Source: an uncultured bacterium (GTDB lineage Bacteria; Planctomycetota; UBA1135; GCA-002686595). From it: 64,000 nt of DNA. The position numbers and the translations under genes are program-made. The notes under the pieces were generated by a model, which saw only the letters and a list, made by a program, of their open reading frames with translations, was not told the DNA's origin and made no database searches. Below, one piece after another: positions 35,854 to 45,046 of this stretch (the stretch's first letter is position 1; each line of letters starts with the position of its first letter). The stretch is taken from assembly GCA_937905825.1 (NCBI GenBank), contig CALCXM010000059.1, forward strand, positions 50,833 through 114,832. Reading direction: 5' to 3'.

Positions 35854-38800
35854 TGGCTCCCATGACGAAGCCGAGTACGCGCTTGCCTTGGTTGCTGATA
35901 CTCGTGCCCGCGCTACTTCTCCTTGGCTACTGGGGCTCCAAAGAGTCTCCCGAGGCAATGGTGGAGCCGGTGGCGATCGAGTCATCCGATTTGGATTCGA
36001 ACCAGGCGGCAATTCCCGAGGCGACGCCCGTCGAGGAGGCTTCCCCGGCGGCGGGCGTGCAGGCGGTGGACGAATCAGAAACCCTCCAGCCAAACGAGCG
36101 CGTTCCCGTTGCGAGTCCTCCGCCAAGTTTGCTGAGCGGGCGAATCTTGGGTATGGGCGACAAGCCCTTGGCCGGTGCCGAGGTCACTTGGACGTCCTGG
36201 GATCCTGAGTTTGTCCCATTCGTAACTTCCTCGGTCGAGATTCCGGCGGGCTTGGTTGCCGCGCGCACGCTTTCGACCAGGTCGAATGGTGCTGGGGATT
36301 ACGGCTTCTCCGAACTGCCGCCTCAGTCGGAGGATCAGCCCAGTTTCCTCTGGGTGACTCATCCCGGCTACAAGGCCCGATCGGTTTCCTTGGAAGCCGG
36401 GAGTTTGGAACTGGCCGAAGGGGGGAGTCTGAAGCTCGAGGCCGCGACCACGGCGGTCGTTGTCGTGCATGCCGGGGACCTTTCCACCCAAGGCGCGCGG
36501 GTCTACCAGCAGGGAGGCTATCCCCAAGGAACACTTTCCTTTTGGAAGCTCGGGGAGAGCGCTCCCAAAGACCGACTTCTGTTCCTCCGGAGCTACCCCG
36601 TCGAGACTTCCAGTCCAACAGCCATCGCGCCCTTCGGCGAACGGCAGAAAATCTGGGCAGAGCACGGGGATCTCTGTTCGAGCGCCTGGTATGGCCGGGT
36701 GACCAAGCCCGTCCACTTGGAGCTCTTTCCCTCCTTCCCTCTTCACGGGGTCGTGAACTTTCCCAGCGAGTATCCGGAGCGCTGGTCGATCGAGGGCTGG
36801 GGCACTTCCCATGTGCGGGTGACGACGATTCGCGGTCCGTTGCGGGAAGAGGTCGAGGTCATTCCAGTCCTGGACGACGGGAGCTTCGGACCCGTCAATC
36901 TGCCACTCCGGGAGGGCTGCCAATGGGTCGCAATCTTGGAAGGTTCCCTCTTCGTCCCCACGCAGCAGTCCTTCAAACCGCGCGCGGCAAATGAGGAGGT
37001 CTACCTTGAACTCGACGCGGAAGTCGGGCACGTGCTCTGGTTCGCTCCAGTCGACGCCGTGGACAACAGTCTGATTGCAACGGCGGTCGTTCACGGCCGC
37101 TGGGAGCAGGCTGGCCAGCAGTTTGAAGCGGAGTTCGTGGGCCGCGAGGATGGGTTTGTCACGGCGCTAGGCATTCCTCCTGGATCGTTCAATGGGACGG
37201 TGACCGCGGAGGGCTACGGCACCAAAGAGATCGCGACCTTGCGAGTTCCAGAAGCGTCGTTCCGTGCCATCGAAATTCCCCTGTCCAAACTGCCGACGCT
37301 GCGGGGCACCTGTCTCGCTGGGTTGATGCCGCTCTCCGATTTCGAGATCCGTTTTTGGTCACCGTCGGACCCCACGGCTCGCTCGCGCCTTCAGGTGATC
37401 GGCAGCAAGAACGGCGAGTTCGTGCTAGAGCATCTGCCCGGGTGGGAGGTCAGTTTGTGTGCGATTTCCCCCGAGTACGGGCGCTCCAAGACCGTGACTG
37501 TCAACGTGGGGGCAGCCTCGAGTGGCGATGTCACTTTGGTCGTTGGGCCCCCGGGAGCGATGCATGGCCGTCTGATCGACGCGAAGACCGGCGAGCCGAT
37601 CTCCGGGGGAGTGGTCGAGGTCTTCGTCTCCCAGGGACTCGGGGAACTGGATCCGATCGGAACGCCAGCGCTGGCAAGCTCGGATGGAGGATTCCGGGTG
37701 GCGCGCCTCACGTGGGGTGTCAATGTGGTGAGCTTCAACGCTCCCGGCTACTCCGCTCGCGAGCTCAAAGTCTGGTACGAGGGGGACGATGCGGACCTCG
37801 GGAACATCGAGCTCTCGGGGCAACAGACCCTGTCGGCCATGCTCTTGGTTCCGGACGGGGTGGATCCAACGGAGTACTACCTAACGGCGGACGGAATCGG
37901 CGCGATTGCGGCGACGTCCTTCGATGCAGAAGGCGAGCTTTCCATCGAGGCTGCGGACGCCGGTGCGTTCCACTTCTCCGTGCGCAGCCAGGTAACGGCT
38001 GGCTCCTACATGGCGGGGCGCAACGCATGGCTCAAACATGGGGAGACTTGGGAGCTCTTCTTTGACTTGAGTGGGGGGCACTCCTTGACCGTCATCCCCA
38101 AGGGCGACGGCACGCCAACCATGAATGGCTTCGCCCATATCACCTACCTAGATCTCGATGGAAACGAGACGGCGCAGGCTAGCTCCCTAGAGCAAGACGG
38201 CAACGCGCGCCTGCGCGGTCTGGGGCCTGGCCCTGTGCTGATTCGCGTCTCGCTCTTCGGAGAATCGGACCTGACAGGCTTGGCGATCGTGACCGTCGAT
38301 GAGGACTCCCCACCCGAGCTGGTCGTTGAAGTTCCCCTCGAGCGCAACCTCACACTTTTCCGCATCCTGAATTCCAAGGGCGACCTGATGGGCAGCACAC
38401 GGGTTGAGGTCTACTCGGTGGAGATGCCCGGGCAGGCGCTTGCGACGGCAACGACCAACGGGGAGGGAGTCTGTGCCGCCTTGGGACTGCCAGCCTCTGC
38501 CAATCTTGTTCGGCTGACGTCTTCTGAGGGCGCGGTGAGTAGCCTCCTGTCCTTTGAGCTGCCGACCGAGCCAGGGGAGTACGTGGAGGTGGTGTTTGAC
38601 GCCGAAGCGTCTATCCACTTGCGGCTAACGGACGAGGGCCAACCCCAAGCGCTCGTGACCTGTCGGCTTTGGAGCCTGGCGAGTGGGCAATGCCTCGTCC
38701 CCGGCCGCAACCCGGACGCCGAGGGCAAGCTGATCCTTTCCGGTCTGACTCCGGACACCTACGAACTGCGCCTCTCCGGCTTTGGCTATTGGCCCGCGGC

Positions 38801-39134
38801 CCTCGAGGTCGAGGCCGTCAAGGGAGGGCGGCACTACGAAGTTGAAGCGAGGCGGGTGGGGGACTTGTCGTTGCGCTTCACGAGCACGGGGGGAGCGACG
38901 CTCGCGAACCAGGAGGTGGCCATGGAGTTCCTGCCCACCGGGGAGACGCTGCAGGGTTGGGTCGCCGCGGGAAAGCTGGGTGGCTTTGACGGGGGGGTGC
39001 GCACGGATTCGAGCGGCAAGCTGGACTTGATTGGCCTGCCTCACGGAACCTACAGGTGGTCCTGCGCAGGGGGCAGCGGCGAGGTCGCCGTGGAAGTTGG
39101 GAAGCTCGAGAACGTGAGTCTTCTGGTTCCCTGA
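35853..39134 (+). CDS. 1093-residue membrane-anchored protein with repeated carboxypeptidase-regulatory-like domains
   Basis: The N-terminus has a membrane segment (LPWLLILVPALLLLGYWG, residues 10-27) followed by an acidic/Pro linker to about residue 95. The rest is beta-rich. Repeats of the CarboxypepD_reg type occur at about 95 (LLSGRILGMGDKPLAGAEV), 570 (MHGRLIDAKTGEPISGGVVEV), 860 (NLTLFRILNSKGDLMGSTRV) and further on. No catalytic motif is visible. The layout resembles the extracytoplasmic half of the sigma-fusion protein at 13758-16334, which has the same linker style and repeat type but also a sigma factor in front. ATG 35853 overlaps the previous stop. It is the last gene of the operon divergent from the ECF factor, and probably its main product at the cell surface. 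Confidence 0.75.
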   Translation: MAPMTKPSTRLPWLLILVPALLLLGYWGSKESPEAMVEPVAIESSDLDSNQAAIPEATPVEEASPAAGVQAVDESETLQPNERVPVASPPPSLLSGRILGMGDKPLAGAEVTWTSWDPEFVPFVTSSVEIPAGLVAARTLSTRSNGAGDYGFSELPPQSEDQPSFLWVTHPGYKARSVSLEAGSLELAEGGSLKLEAATTAVVVVHAGDLSTQGARVYQQGGYPQGTLSFWKLGESAPKDRLLFLRSYPVETSSPTAIAPFGERQKIWAEHGDLCSSAWYGRVTKPVHLELFPSFPLHGVVNFPSEYPERWSIEGWGTSHVRVTTIRGPLREEVEVIPVLDDGSFGPVNLPLREGCQWVAILEGSLFVPTQQSFKPRAANEEVYLELDAEVGHVLWFAPVDAVDNSLIATAVVHGRWEQAGQQFEAEFVGREDGFVTALGIPPGSFNGTVTAEGYGTKEIATLRVPEASFRAIEIPLSKLPTLRGTCLAGLMPLSDFEIRFWSPSDPTARSRLQVIGSKNGEFVLEHLPGWEVSLCAISPEYGRSKTVTVNVGAASSGDVTLVVGPPGAMHGRLIDAKTGEPISGGVVEVFVSQGLGELDPIGTPALASSDGGFRVARLTWGVNVVSFNAPGYSARELKVWYEGDDADLGNIELSGQQTLSAMLLVPDGVDPTEYYLTADGIGAIAATSFDAEGELSIEAADAGAFHFSVRSQVTAGSYMAGRNAWLKHGETWELFFDLSGGHSLTVIPKGDGTPTMNGFAHITYLDLDGNETAQASSLEQDGNARLRGLGPGPVLIRVSLFGESDLTGLAIVTVDEDSPPELVVEVPLERNLTLFRILNSKGDLMGSTRVEVYSVEMPGQALATATTNGEGVCAALGLPASANLVRLTSSEGAVSSLLSFELPTEPGEYVEVVFDAEASIHLRLTDEGQPQALVTCRLWSLASGQCLVPGRNPDAEGKLILSGLTPDTYELRLSGFGYWPAALEVEAVKGGRHYEVEARRVGDLSLRFTSTGGATLANQEVAMEFLPTGETLQGWVAAGKLGGFDGGVRTDSSGKLDLIGLPHGTYRWSCAGGSGEVAVEVGKLENVSLLVP

Positions 39135-39156
39135 GAGTTCGCGGCCGGGCACGACT

Positions 39157-39236
39157 CATCGTGTCCAAGTCTCGCCGATCCCTATCGAGCGCAACCTATC
39201 CCTCTCAAGCGCAAGCCATCCCGCCCAAGCGCGTCA
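39157..39236. repeat. four imperfect 20-bp direct repeats
   Basis: Units at 39157-39176, 39177-39196, 39197-39216 and 39217-39236 align without gaps, with a consensus near NATCCCTCTCAAGCGCAACC. They start 23 bases after the stop of the surface-protein gene and lie before the ACT-domain gene. The periodicity is exact although the bases vary. Possible roles are a protein-binding array or a decayed minisatellite. Confidence 0.5.
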
Positions 39237-39345
39237 ACGCCCAGTCCATCGCGTGCTCACGAGGCGGTGGGCCTATGCAGAAAATCTCGTTCGATCCAGC
39301 AGGGAGAATAGAGGCTGACCTCGGGCACTCGCTATCCTCTCCCGC

Positions 39346-39804
39346 ATGGCTTCTGCACCCGACAAACCGACCCCCGCGAACGAGCCGGCCGCCACCCTGG
39401 ACGAGGCCCTGGCTGCGATGAGTTTTGAAGTGGAAGCGGGGCGCTTTGCCCTCTGCGGGTTTGCTGCGGCACCGCACGCGAAGGACCTTGAAATGCTCGA
39501 GGGCGCGCCCGGCCAGCTCACGCGGGAAGGCGGTGAGACGTCGCTGCTGATCAGCATGGAGCGTCTTGAGGAACTATTGAAGCGACACCCGCAAGCCGAA
39601 GTGGAGCAAGGATTGGTTTGGATCCGGTTTCGCGCAGCCATGGGCTGGGACGTGGTGGGCTTTCTCGCAAAAGTGACCGGGGCCTTGGCCCAGGCGGGAA
39701 TCCCACTTGGGGCGGTTTGCGGATTCAGCCGAGATCATCTGTTCGTGCAGGAACGCTACTTGGAGAAGACTCTGTCGGTGCTCGAGCCGCTCTTTCCGAG
39801 CTAG
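39346..39804 (+). CDS. ACT-domain protein (CASTOR/ACT_7-like)
   Basis: A 152-residue cytoplasmic protein. The second half carries the typical segment MGWDVVGFLAKVTGALAQAG, then IPLGAVCGFSRDHLFVQERYLEKTL, seen in stand-alone ACT_7/CASTOR-like proteins. Such proteins bind amino acids and act as sensors. The first half, with EAGRFALCGF, is the partner domain. The effector is unknown. It stands alone between the 20-bp repeats and the acyl-CoA dehydrogenase gene. Confidence 0.75.
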   Translation: MASAPDKPTPANEPAATLDEALAAMSFEVEAGRFALCGFAAAPHAKDLEMLEGAPGQLTREGGETSLLISMERLEELLKRHPQAEVEQGLVWIRFRAAMGWDVVGFLAKVTGALAQAGIPLGAVCGFSRDHLFVQERYLEKTLSVLEPLFPS

Positions 39805-39962
39805 TTGATCTCGACAGCACGAGCGAACACAATCCCCGAACGAACACGGCGCACGGGAGCTGACGAGGCCAGGACGAAGAGGCTGGCCTCTCCGCGAGGA
39901 ACTCAGCCGCCCTGCGAACCGCCCAATTCACACCCCCCCCCCGGCAACCGACCGACCGAGAC

Positions 39963-41123
39963 ATGAGCCCAATGGAATTCACCTTCAGCGAGGAGCACGC
40001 GATGCTCCGGGAAGCCGTTCGAGACTTCACCGATGGAGTCATCCGCCCCATCGCCGACGAGATCGATAAGAAGCACGCGATCCCCCGGGAAGTGATCGAT
40101 CAGATGGCGGAACTCGGTTTGCTCGGCGTTGCGATCCCCGAAGAGTACGGGGGCGCGGGCATGGGGGAGACGGGACTGTGTGTTGTCATGGAGGAGCTGA
40201 CCCAAGGGGACTTCGCCGTGGCCGTGACCCTCGGCGCCCACGCCAGCATTGGCGCCATGAGCGTGTTGGTCGGCGGCACGGAGGAACAGAAGCAACGCTT
40301 CCTACCGGACTTTGCAACAGGCGCGAAGTTTGCTTGCTTCGCCCTCTCCGAAGCGGGCGCTGGCTCCGATCCCGGTGCCATGACCACCACCGCCGTGCGC
40401 GACGGGGACGACTGGATCCTGAACGGCGAGAAAGTCTGGATCACCGCCGGCGACATCGCGGACATCGCCGTGGTCTACGCCATCACGGACAAGGAGAAGG
40501 GCGCCAACGGTGGCGTGACCTCCTTCCTCGTGCCGCGTGAGGCCGAGGGCTACAGCATCGGTCGCAACGAAGACAAGATGGGCCAAAGGGGTTCCGGCAC
40601 GGTGACCTTGGCCTTTGACAACGTGCGCGTCTCCGACGCCAACCGTCTCGGCGAAGTGGGCTATGGCTTCCGCACCGCCATGGGCGTGCTCGACCGCGGG
40701 CGCTTGGCCTTGGGCGCTAACTGCCTCGGCGCGGCCCGTGAAGCGCACAAGCTCTCCGTGGAATACGCCAAACAACGGGAAGCCTTCGGCAAGCCGATCG
40801 CTGCCTACCAAGCCATGCAGTGGATGCTGGCGGACTCCGCCATGGATATCTTCGCCATGGAGAGCATGATCTACCGCACCGCTTGGCTGTGCGACACGGG
40901 CCAGCCCTTTGGTCGGGAAGCCGCCATGGTCAAGCTGCACGCTTCCGAAGCCCTTTGCCAAGTGGCCGACCGCGCCGTGCAAATCCACGGTGGCATGGGC
41001 TACTCAGCGGAATACAAGATCGAACGCCTCTACCGCGACGCCCGCGTCACCCGCATCTACGAAGGCACCAACGAGATCCAACGCATCGTCGTCGCCCGCG
41101 ACGTCTTGAAGCGCGGGTATTAG
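39963..41123 (+). CDS. acyl-CoA dehydrogenase
   Basis: A 386-residue FAD enzyme that introduces the alpha-beta double bond in acyl-CoA. Motifs are ACFALSEAGAGSDP and ITAGDIADIAVVYA (flavin and substrate loops), EAFGKPIAAYQ, the QIHGGMGY motif, and the catalytic Glu in RIYEGTNEIQRIVVAR. This Glu position is that of the short/medium/butyryl class, not the isovaleryl or long-chain class. ATG 39963 is used, with a second ATG at 39972. The electron acceptor ETF is not in the window. The stop overlaps the convergent cupin gene by 4 bases. Confidence 0.9.
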   Translation: MSPMEFTFSEEHAMLREAVRDFTDGVIRPIADEIDKKHAIPREVIDQMAELGLLGVAIPEEYGGAGMGETGLCVVMEELTQGDFAVAVTLGAHASIGAMSVLVGGTEEQKQRFLPDFATGAKFACFALSEAGAGSDPGAMTTTAVRDGDDWILNGEKVWITAGDIADIAVVYAITDKEKGANGGVTSFLVPREAEGYSIGRNEDKMGQRGSGTVTLAFDNVRVSDANRLGEVGYGFRTAMGVLDRGRLALGANCLGAAREAHKLSVEYAKQREAFGKPIAAYQAMQWMLADSAMDIFAMESMIYRTAWLCDTGQPFGREAAMVKLHASEALCQVADRAVQIHGGMGYSAEYKIERLYRDARVTRIYEGTNEIQRIVVARDVLKRGY

Positions 41124-41695
41124 CGCGAGAATTCAACGCAGCCATTCGGCGCTGTGTGCTGCGGCGTAGGCGGTCGTTCTGGGAGCGGCGACGGGATCGC
41201 GTGCCTGTCGCGCAGGCCCTCGTAGGCCACCTTGGGGTCGGGTGTGGTGGTTTCGACGCTAGCGCCGTATTTCGCGGCCACGGCATTGCGCGGGTAGTTC
41301 AGGCCGTCCTCGCCGACTCGATTGCCCACCATCAGGATGGCGCAGGGGCCCACGCCGGCGCCCACGAAGACGTGCTCCACGCCGCTCGGGCAGTGGAAAA
41401 AGTCCCAGGCCTTGAGGGGGCGCTCCTGGCCGTCCACGATCAGCAGGCACTCTCCGGAAAGCACCAAAAATGCCTCCTGGGGGCTCTCGCTGTGGTATTT
41501 GCAAGCTGGCTGGCCCGGTTGCAGCATGTGGATGTTGATTCCCACCTGCGGAAATCGGACATCGCCTTCGAAGTTCAGGAACTGGCCGAAATGGGGGCTC
41601 TCCTGCCATTCCGCCGCTTGGGCGTTCAGGACGTACCAGCCCTCGCCCTGGGGTTTCAGGCCGTGCTCGCTCTGGATCAGTTTGGCTTCAGGCAT
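41120..41695 (-). CDS. cupin-domain protein
   Basis: A 191-residue protein with a single cupin fold. Cupin motif 1 is CKYHSESPQEAFLVLSGE and motif 2 is WDFFHCPSGVEHVFVGAG. The metal-binding residues are His and Glu in the first and His in the second. ATG 41695 starts at MPEAKLIQSEHG; a longer in-frame reading adds 88 unrelated residues. Family members can be dioxygenases, epimerases or binding proteins, and nothing specific is visible. It faces the acyl-CoA dehydrogenase gene and diverges from glmU. Confidence 0.75.
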   Translation of the reverse strand: MPEAKLIQSEHGLKPQGEGWYVLNAQAAEWQESPHFGQFLNFEGDVRFPQVGINIHMLQPGQPACKYHSESPQEAFLVLSGECLLIVDGQERPLKAWDFFHCPSGVEHVFVGAGVGPCAILMVGNRVGEDGLNYPRNAVAAKYGASVETTTPDPKVAYEGLRDRHAIPSPLPERPPTPQHTAPNGCVEFSR

Positions 41696-41967
41696 CGTGT
41701 TCGAGGTTCCGTTGGGGCCTAATTGGCCTGTTTTGGGGCAGGAGCCAGTATTCTGCCCGGGGCGCGATTCCGGGGCAACTCGGGACCTCCAGCCGTTGAC
41801 GGGGGCGGGGGGTGCGAGTACAACTTTGGGCCAAATTTGACCGGGCGCGCCTGATCCAGGCCTCCGATCTCCCCGCTTTCCACCTCTTCTTATAGGAGCG
41901 CCCCTGGCCCAGCCGCCAGTGCAGGCGCCCTCGACGCGTCCCTGCCCGAGGGGACGCACCCTTTCCC

Positions 41968-43287
41968 ATGAACCAGACCGGCACTGTCGTCATTCTCGCA
42001 GCAGGACAAGGAACGCGCATGAAGAGCGCGTTGCCGAAGGTCCTTCACGAGATCTGTGGCAAGCCGATGATCGGTTGGGTGATCGACCAGGCACTTTCGC
42101 TTTCCCCGGAAAAGATCGTGATCGTGATCGGGCACGGTGGCGAGGCGGTGCGCGAGGCGGCCATGAAGAGTGCCGGCGCCGACAAGATCGAGTGCGTGCT
42201 GCAAGAGCCGCAAAACGGGACCGGGCACGCCTTGCAGGTTGCGGCTGCTTGCATCGATCGCGACCAGGGCAATGTGGTTGTGCTGTATGGCGACATGCCA
42301 GTGCTCTCGCCGGAGAGCCTGCAAGAGCTGATCGAAGCGCGCAACGAAGCCGGCCCCGCGGGCATGGCCATGCTGACCGCGATCCCCGAGGATCCCACGG
42401 GCCTCGGGCGCATCTGCCGGGACGAGGACGGGCTCTTCACGGGCATCGTCGAACACAAGGACGCGACCGACGAACAACTGGCCATCGGTGAAGTGAACTT
42501 GGGCGTCTACGCCTTCCCCGCAGCTGGACTGCTGGACGCCCTGCCCAAACTCTCCAACAACAACGCCCAAGGCGAGTACTACCTGACCGACGTGCCCGCC
42601 ATGTTCGTCGCCGCCGGACACGAGGTCAGTACAGGCATCCTGGAAGATCCCGACGAAGCCATCGGGGTGAACAACTTGATGCAGCTGGCAGAAGCTCGCT
42701 GGCCCTTGCAGATTCGCATTCTCGAGGCGCACCTGGCGAACGGCGTGCGCATCGAGGATCCGGCTTCCACCTACATCGATGCGGACGTGCAAATCGGAAA
42801 GGGCACGCGCATCCTGCCCTGCACCGTTATTCGCGCTGGGGTGATCGTTGGTGAGGATTGCGAGGTTGGGCCCTTCACTCACCTGCGCAAGGGAACGGTG
42901 CTCGAGAATGGCGCCGAGGTCGGCAACTTCACCGAGACCAAGAACTCGACCCTCGGCTCCGGGACGAAAGCCAAACACCTCTCCTACCTCGGTGACGCGC
43001 GCATCGGTGCCGGCGTCAACGTGGGGGCTGGGACGATCTTTGCCAACTACGACGGCGTTCACAAGCACGTCACCGAGGTGGGGGACGACGCCTTCATCGG
43101 CAGCGGGACGACGATCGTTGGTCCCAACAAGCTCGGCGCGCGCTCCACGACGGGCGCCAACAGCGTCGTGACGCGCGGCGCCAATGTCGGCGAGGACGAG
43201 GTCTGGGCCGGCGTTCCGGCACGGAAGTTCGAGGGCGCAATCAGCGCCGCCCAGCTCAAGGCCGAAGCAGCGGCCAAACGTAGTTAG
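41968..43287 (+). CDS. glmU: bifunctional UDP-GlcNAc pyrophosphorylase / GlcN-1-P acetyltransferase
   Basis: This enzyme makes UDP-GlcNAc, the precursor of both peptidoglycan and lipid A. The 439-residue protein has the uridyltransferase signature LAAGQGTRMKSALPKVLHEI and GEVNLGVYAF. The left-handed beta-helix contains GPFTHLRKGTVLENGAEVGN, KHLSYLGDARIG with the catalytic His, and GAGTIFANYDG. It is slightly shorter than the E. coli enzyme (456). The order glmU-prs-ctc-pth is the same as in Bacillus (gcaD-prs-ctc-spoVC). Confidence 0.95.
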   Translation: MNQTGTVVILAAGQGTRMKSALPKVLHEICGKPMIGWVIDQALSLSPEKIVIVIGHGGEAVREAAMKSAGADKIECVLQEPQNGTGHALQVAAACIDRDQGNVVVLYGDMPVLSPESLQELIEARNEAGPAGMAMLTAIPEDPTGLGRICRDEDGLFTGIVEHKDATDEQLAIGEVNLGVYAFPAAGLLDALPKLSNNNAQGEYYLTDVPAMFVAAGHEVSTGILEDPDEAIGVNNLMQLAEARWPLQIRILEAHLANGVRIEDPASTYIDADVQIGKGTRILPCTVIRAGVIVGEDCEVGPFTHLRKGTVLENGAEVGNFTETKNSTLGSGTKAKHLSYLGDARIGAGVNVGAGTIFANYDGVHKHVTEVGDDAFIGSGTTIVGPNKLGARSTTGANSVVTRGANVGEDEVWAGVPARKFEGAISAAQLKAEAAAKRS

Positions 43288-43343
43288 TTCACGCTCGCCC
43301 TATTCGATCCCCAACGAACCCAACCAAAAAGAGGAACAAGCAA

Positions 43344-44291
43344 GTGGACGCCTACAGCGACAAGATAACTCTGATTTCGGGGCAAGCGCATCCTCAGCTG
43401 TCGCGGGACATCGCTGACGCGCTGGATCTTCCTTTGGCGAACGCCCACGTTGGGCGCTTCCCGGATGGAGAGGTCGACATCAAAATCAACGAGGACTTGC
43501 GCGGCAGCGACGTCTTCATCTTGCAGCCGACCTGTCCGCCGGTGAACGACAACTGGATCGAGTTGTTGCTGCTGATCGATACCGCGCGCCGCGCCAGCGC
43601 GGGCCGCATCACGGCGGTCATGCCCTACTACGGCTACGCACGCAAAGACCGCAAAGACGAAGGTCGCGTGCCCATCAGCGCGCGGGTCTTGGCGAACACT
43701 CTGACGGTGGGGGGCTGCGATCGATTGGTAACGATCGACATGCACGCCGCTCAAATCCAGGGCTTCTACGACATCCCGGTCGACCACCTCTACGCCAAAC
43801 CGGCTCTGCTCGACCGCTTGTCGGAGCTGAACATCGTAGACCCCGTGGTCGTTTCTCCAGACGTCGGTGGCATCAAGATGGCTCGTGGCTACGCGAAGCC
43901 CCTCGGCGCCGACCTCGCCATTGTTGACAAGCGCCGCATCTCCGGATCGGAGATCGCTGTCGAGCACGTCATCGGTGACGTGCGCGACCGCAACGTGGTG
44001 ATCGTCGACGACATGATATCGACCGGCGGCTCGATCACCGAGGCCGCCAAGATTCTGCGCAAGAACGGAGCGAGCTCGATCATGGTGGTGGTGACCCACC
44101 CCGTGTTCTGCGGGCCCGCCATCCAGCGCCTGCGCGACGCGCCCATCGACAAGATCCTGGTCAGCGACTCTTGCCCCCGGGGTGAAGGCTGGCCTGGCAA
44201 CATCGAGACCGTTTCGATCGCGCCGTTGCTCGCGAAAGCGATCATCAACATCCACCGCTCGACTTCGGTCAGCGTCCTTTTCCAAGACTAA
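43344..44291 (+). CDS. prs: ribose-phosphate pyrophosphokinase
   Basis: This enzyme makes PRPP from ribose-5-phosphate and ATP for nucleotide, His and Trp synthesis. The 315-residue protein has the ATP loop region YYGYARKDRKDEGRVPI, the conserved TIDMHAAQIQGFYDIPVDHL, and the PRPP-binding loop NVVIVDDMISTGGSITEAA. It starts with GTG 43344 after AGAGGAAC. It lies 56 bases after glmU and 35 before the L25 gene. Confidence 0.95.
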   Translation: MDAYSDKITLISGQAHPQLSRDIADALDLPLANAHVGRFPDGEVDIKINEDLRGSDVFILQPTCPPVNDNWIELLLLIDTARRASAGRITAVMPYYGYARKDRKDEGRVPISARVLANTLTVGGCDRLVTIDMHAAQIQGFYDIPVDHLYAKPALLDRLSELNIVDPVVVSPDVGGIKMARGYAKPLGADLAIVDKRRISGSEIAVEHVIGDVRDRNVVIVDDMISTGGSITEAAKILRKNGASSIMVVVTHPVFCGPAIQRLRDAPIDKILVSDSCPRGEGWPGNIETVSIAPLLAKAIINIHRSTSVSVLFQD

Positions 44292-44326
44292 GTTTCTCTA
44301 CTCATTTTTCCTTCGAGGTAGTTCCC

Positions 44327-44911
44327 ATGGCTTCTAGCCAAACCCTCTCGGCCGCCAAGCGCGACAATGTCGGTACGACCGGCGCCCGCCGTCTGCGCGG
44401 CGAAGGCCGCATCCCCTCCAACATTCAAGGCGATGGCGATCACATCGACATCTCCATTGACGAGCGCGAGTTCCTGGCCACTCGCCGTGCCCACGTGCAC
44501 CTCTACGACATTGACGTCGAGGGCTCCGTGGAGACCGCGGTTGTCCACGAGCTTCAGTGGGACGTCTTCGGTGACAACATCATTCACGTCGAGTTCCGCA
44601 AGGTGGAACGCGGTGTGGAAATGGAGTCCGAGGTCGAACTGGTCTTCGTTGGCACCCCGAAAGGCGGCGTTCCTAGCCACCTGGTCGACAACCTGATGAT
44701 CCGCTGCATTCCTTCCAACCTGCCCGACAACGTTGAGGTCAACGTGGAAGGCTTGGACGAGCACGCGCACGTGAAGGCCAAGGACCTGAAATTACCCGCG
44801 GGCGTCAGCCTGGCTGGTGACCCGGAGCAGGACGTGGCGACCATCATTGGCGCTGCTGGCAGCCCCGCGGAAGCTGGGGATGACGACGAAGAGGGCGAAG
44901 CCGAGGTCTAG
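44327..44911 (+). CDS. rplY: 50S ribosomal protein L25 (Ctc/TL5 long form)
   Basis: A 194-residue two-domain L25 that binds 5S rRNA. The N-terminal part has KRDNVGTTGARRLRGEGRIP and the C-terminal TL5-type domain has HLVDNLMIRCIPSNLPDNVEV. It ends in an acidic tail (DDDEEGEAEV). The E. coli protein has only the first domain, so this is the long form seen in Bacillus Ctc and Thermus TL5. A GAGGTAG ribosome site precedes ATG 44327. Confidence 0.93.
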   Translation: MASSQTLSAAKRDNVGTTGARRLRGEGRIPSNIQGDGDHIDISIDEREFLATRRAHVHLYDIDVEGSVETAVVHELQWDVFGDNIIHVEFRKVERGVEMESEVELVFVGTPKGGVPSHLVDNLMIRCIPSNLPDNVEVNVEGLDEHAHVKAKDLKLPAGVSLAGDPEQDVATIIGAAGSPAEAGDDDEEGEAEV

Positions 44912-45046
44912 CCCCTTTTTGGGGTCCTGAGGGGGGGGTTGTGCTCCTCTCTGGGATCCCTACACTGTTCGGCCCTTCGCGCGACCTAACCCAACTTTTG
45001 GGGCGGGGACGCGGAGGGCTCTGACGGTCCTTATCTAAGCACCCCT

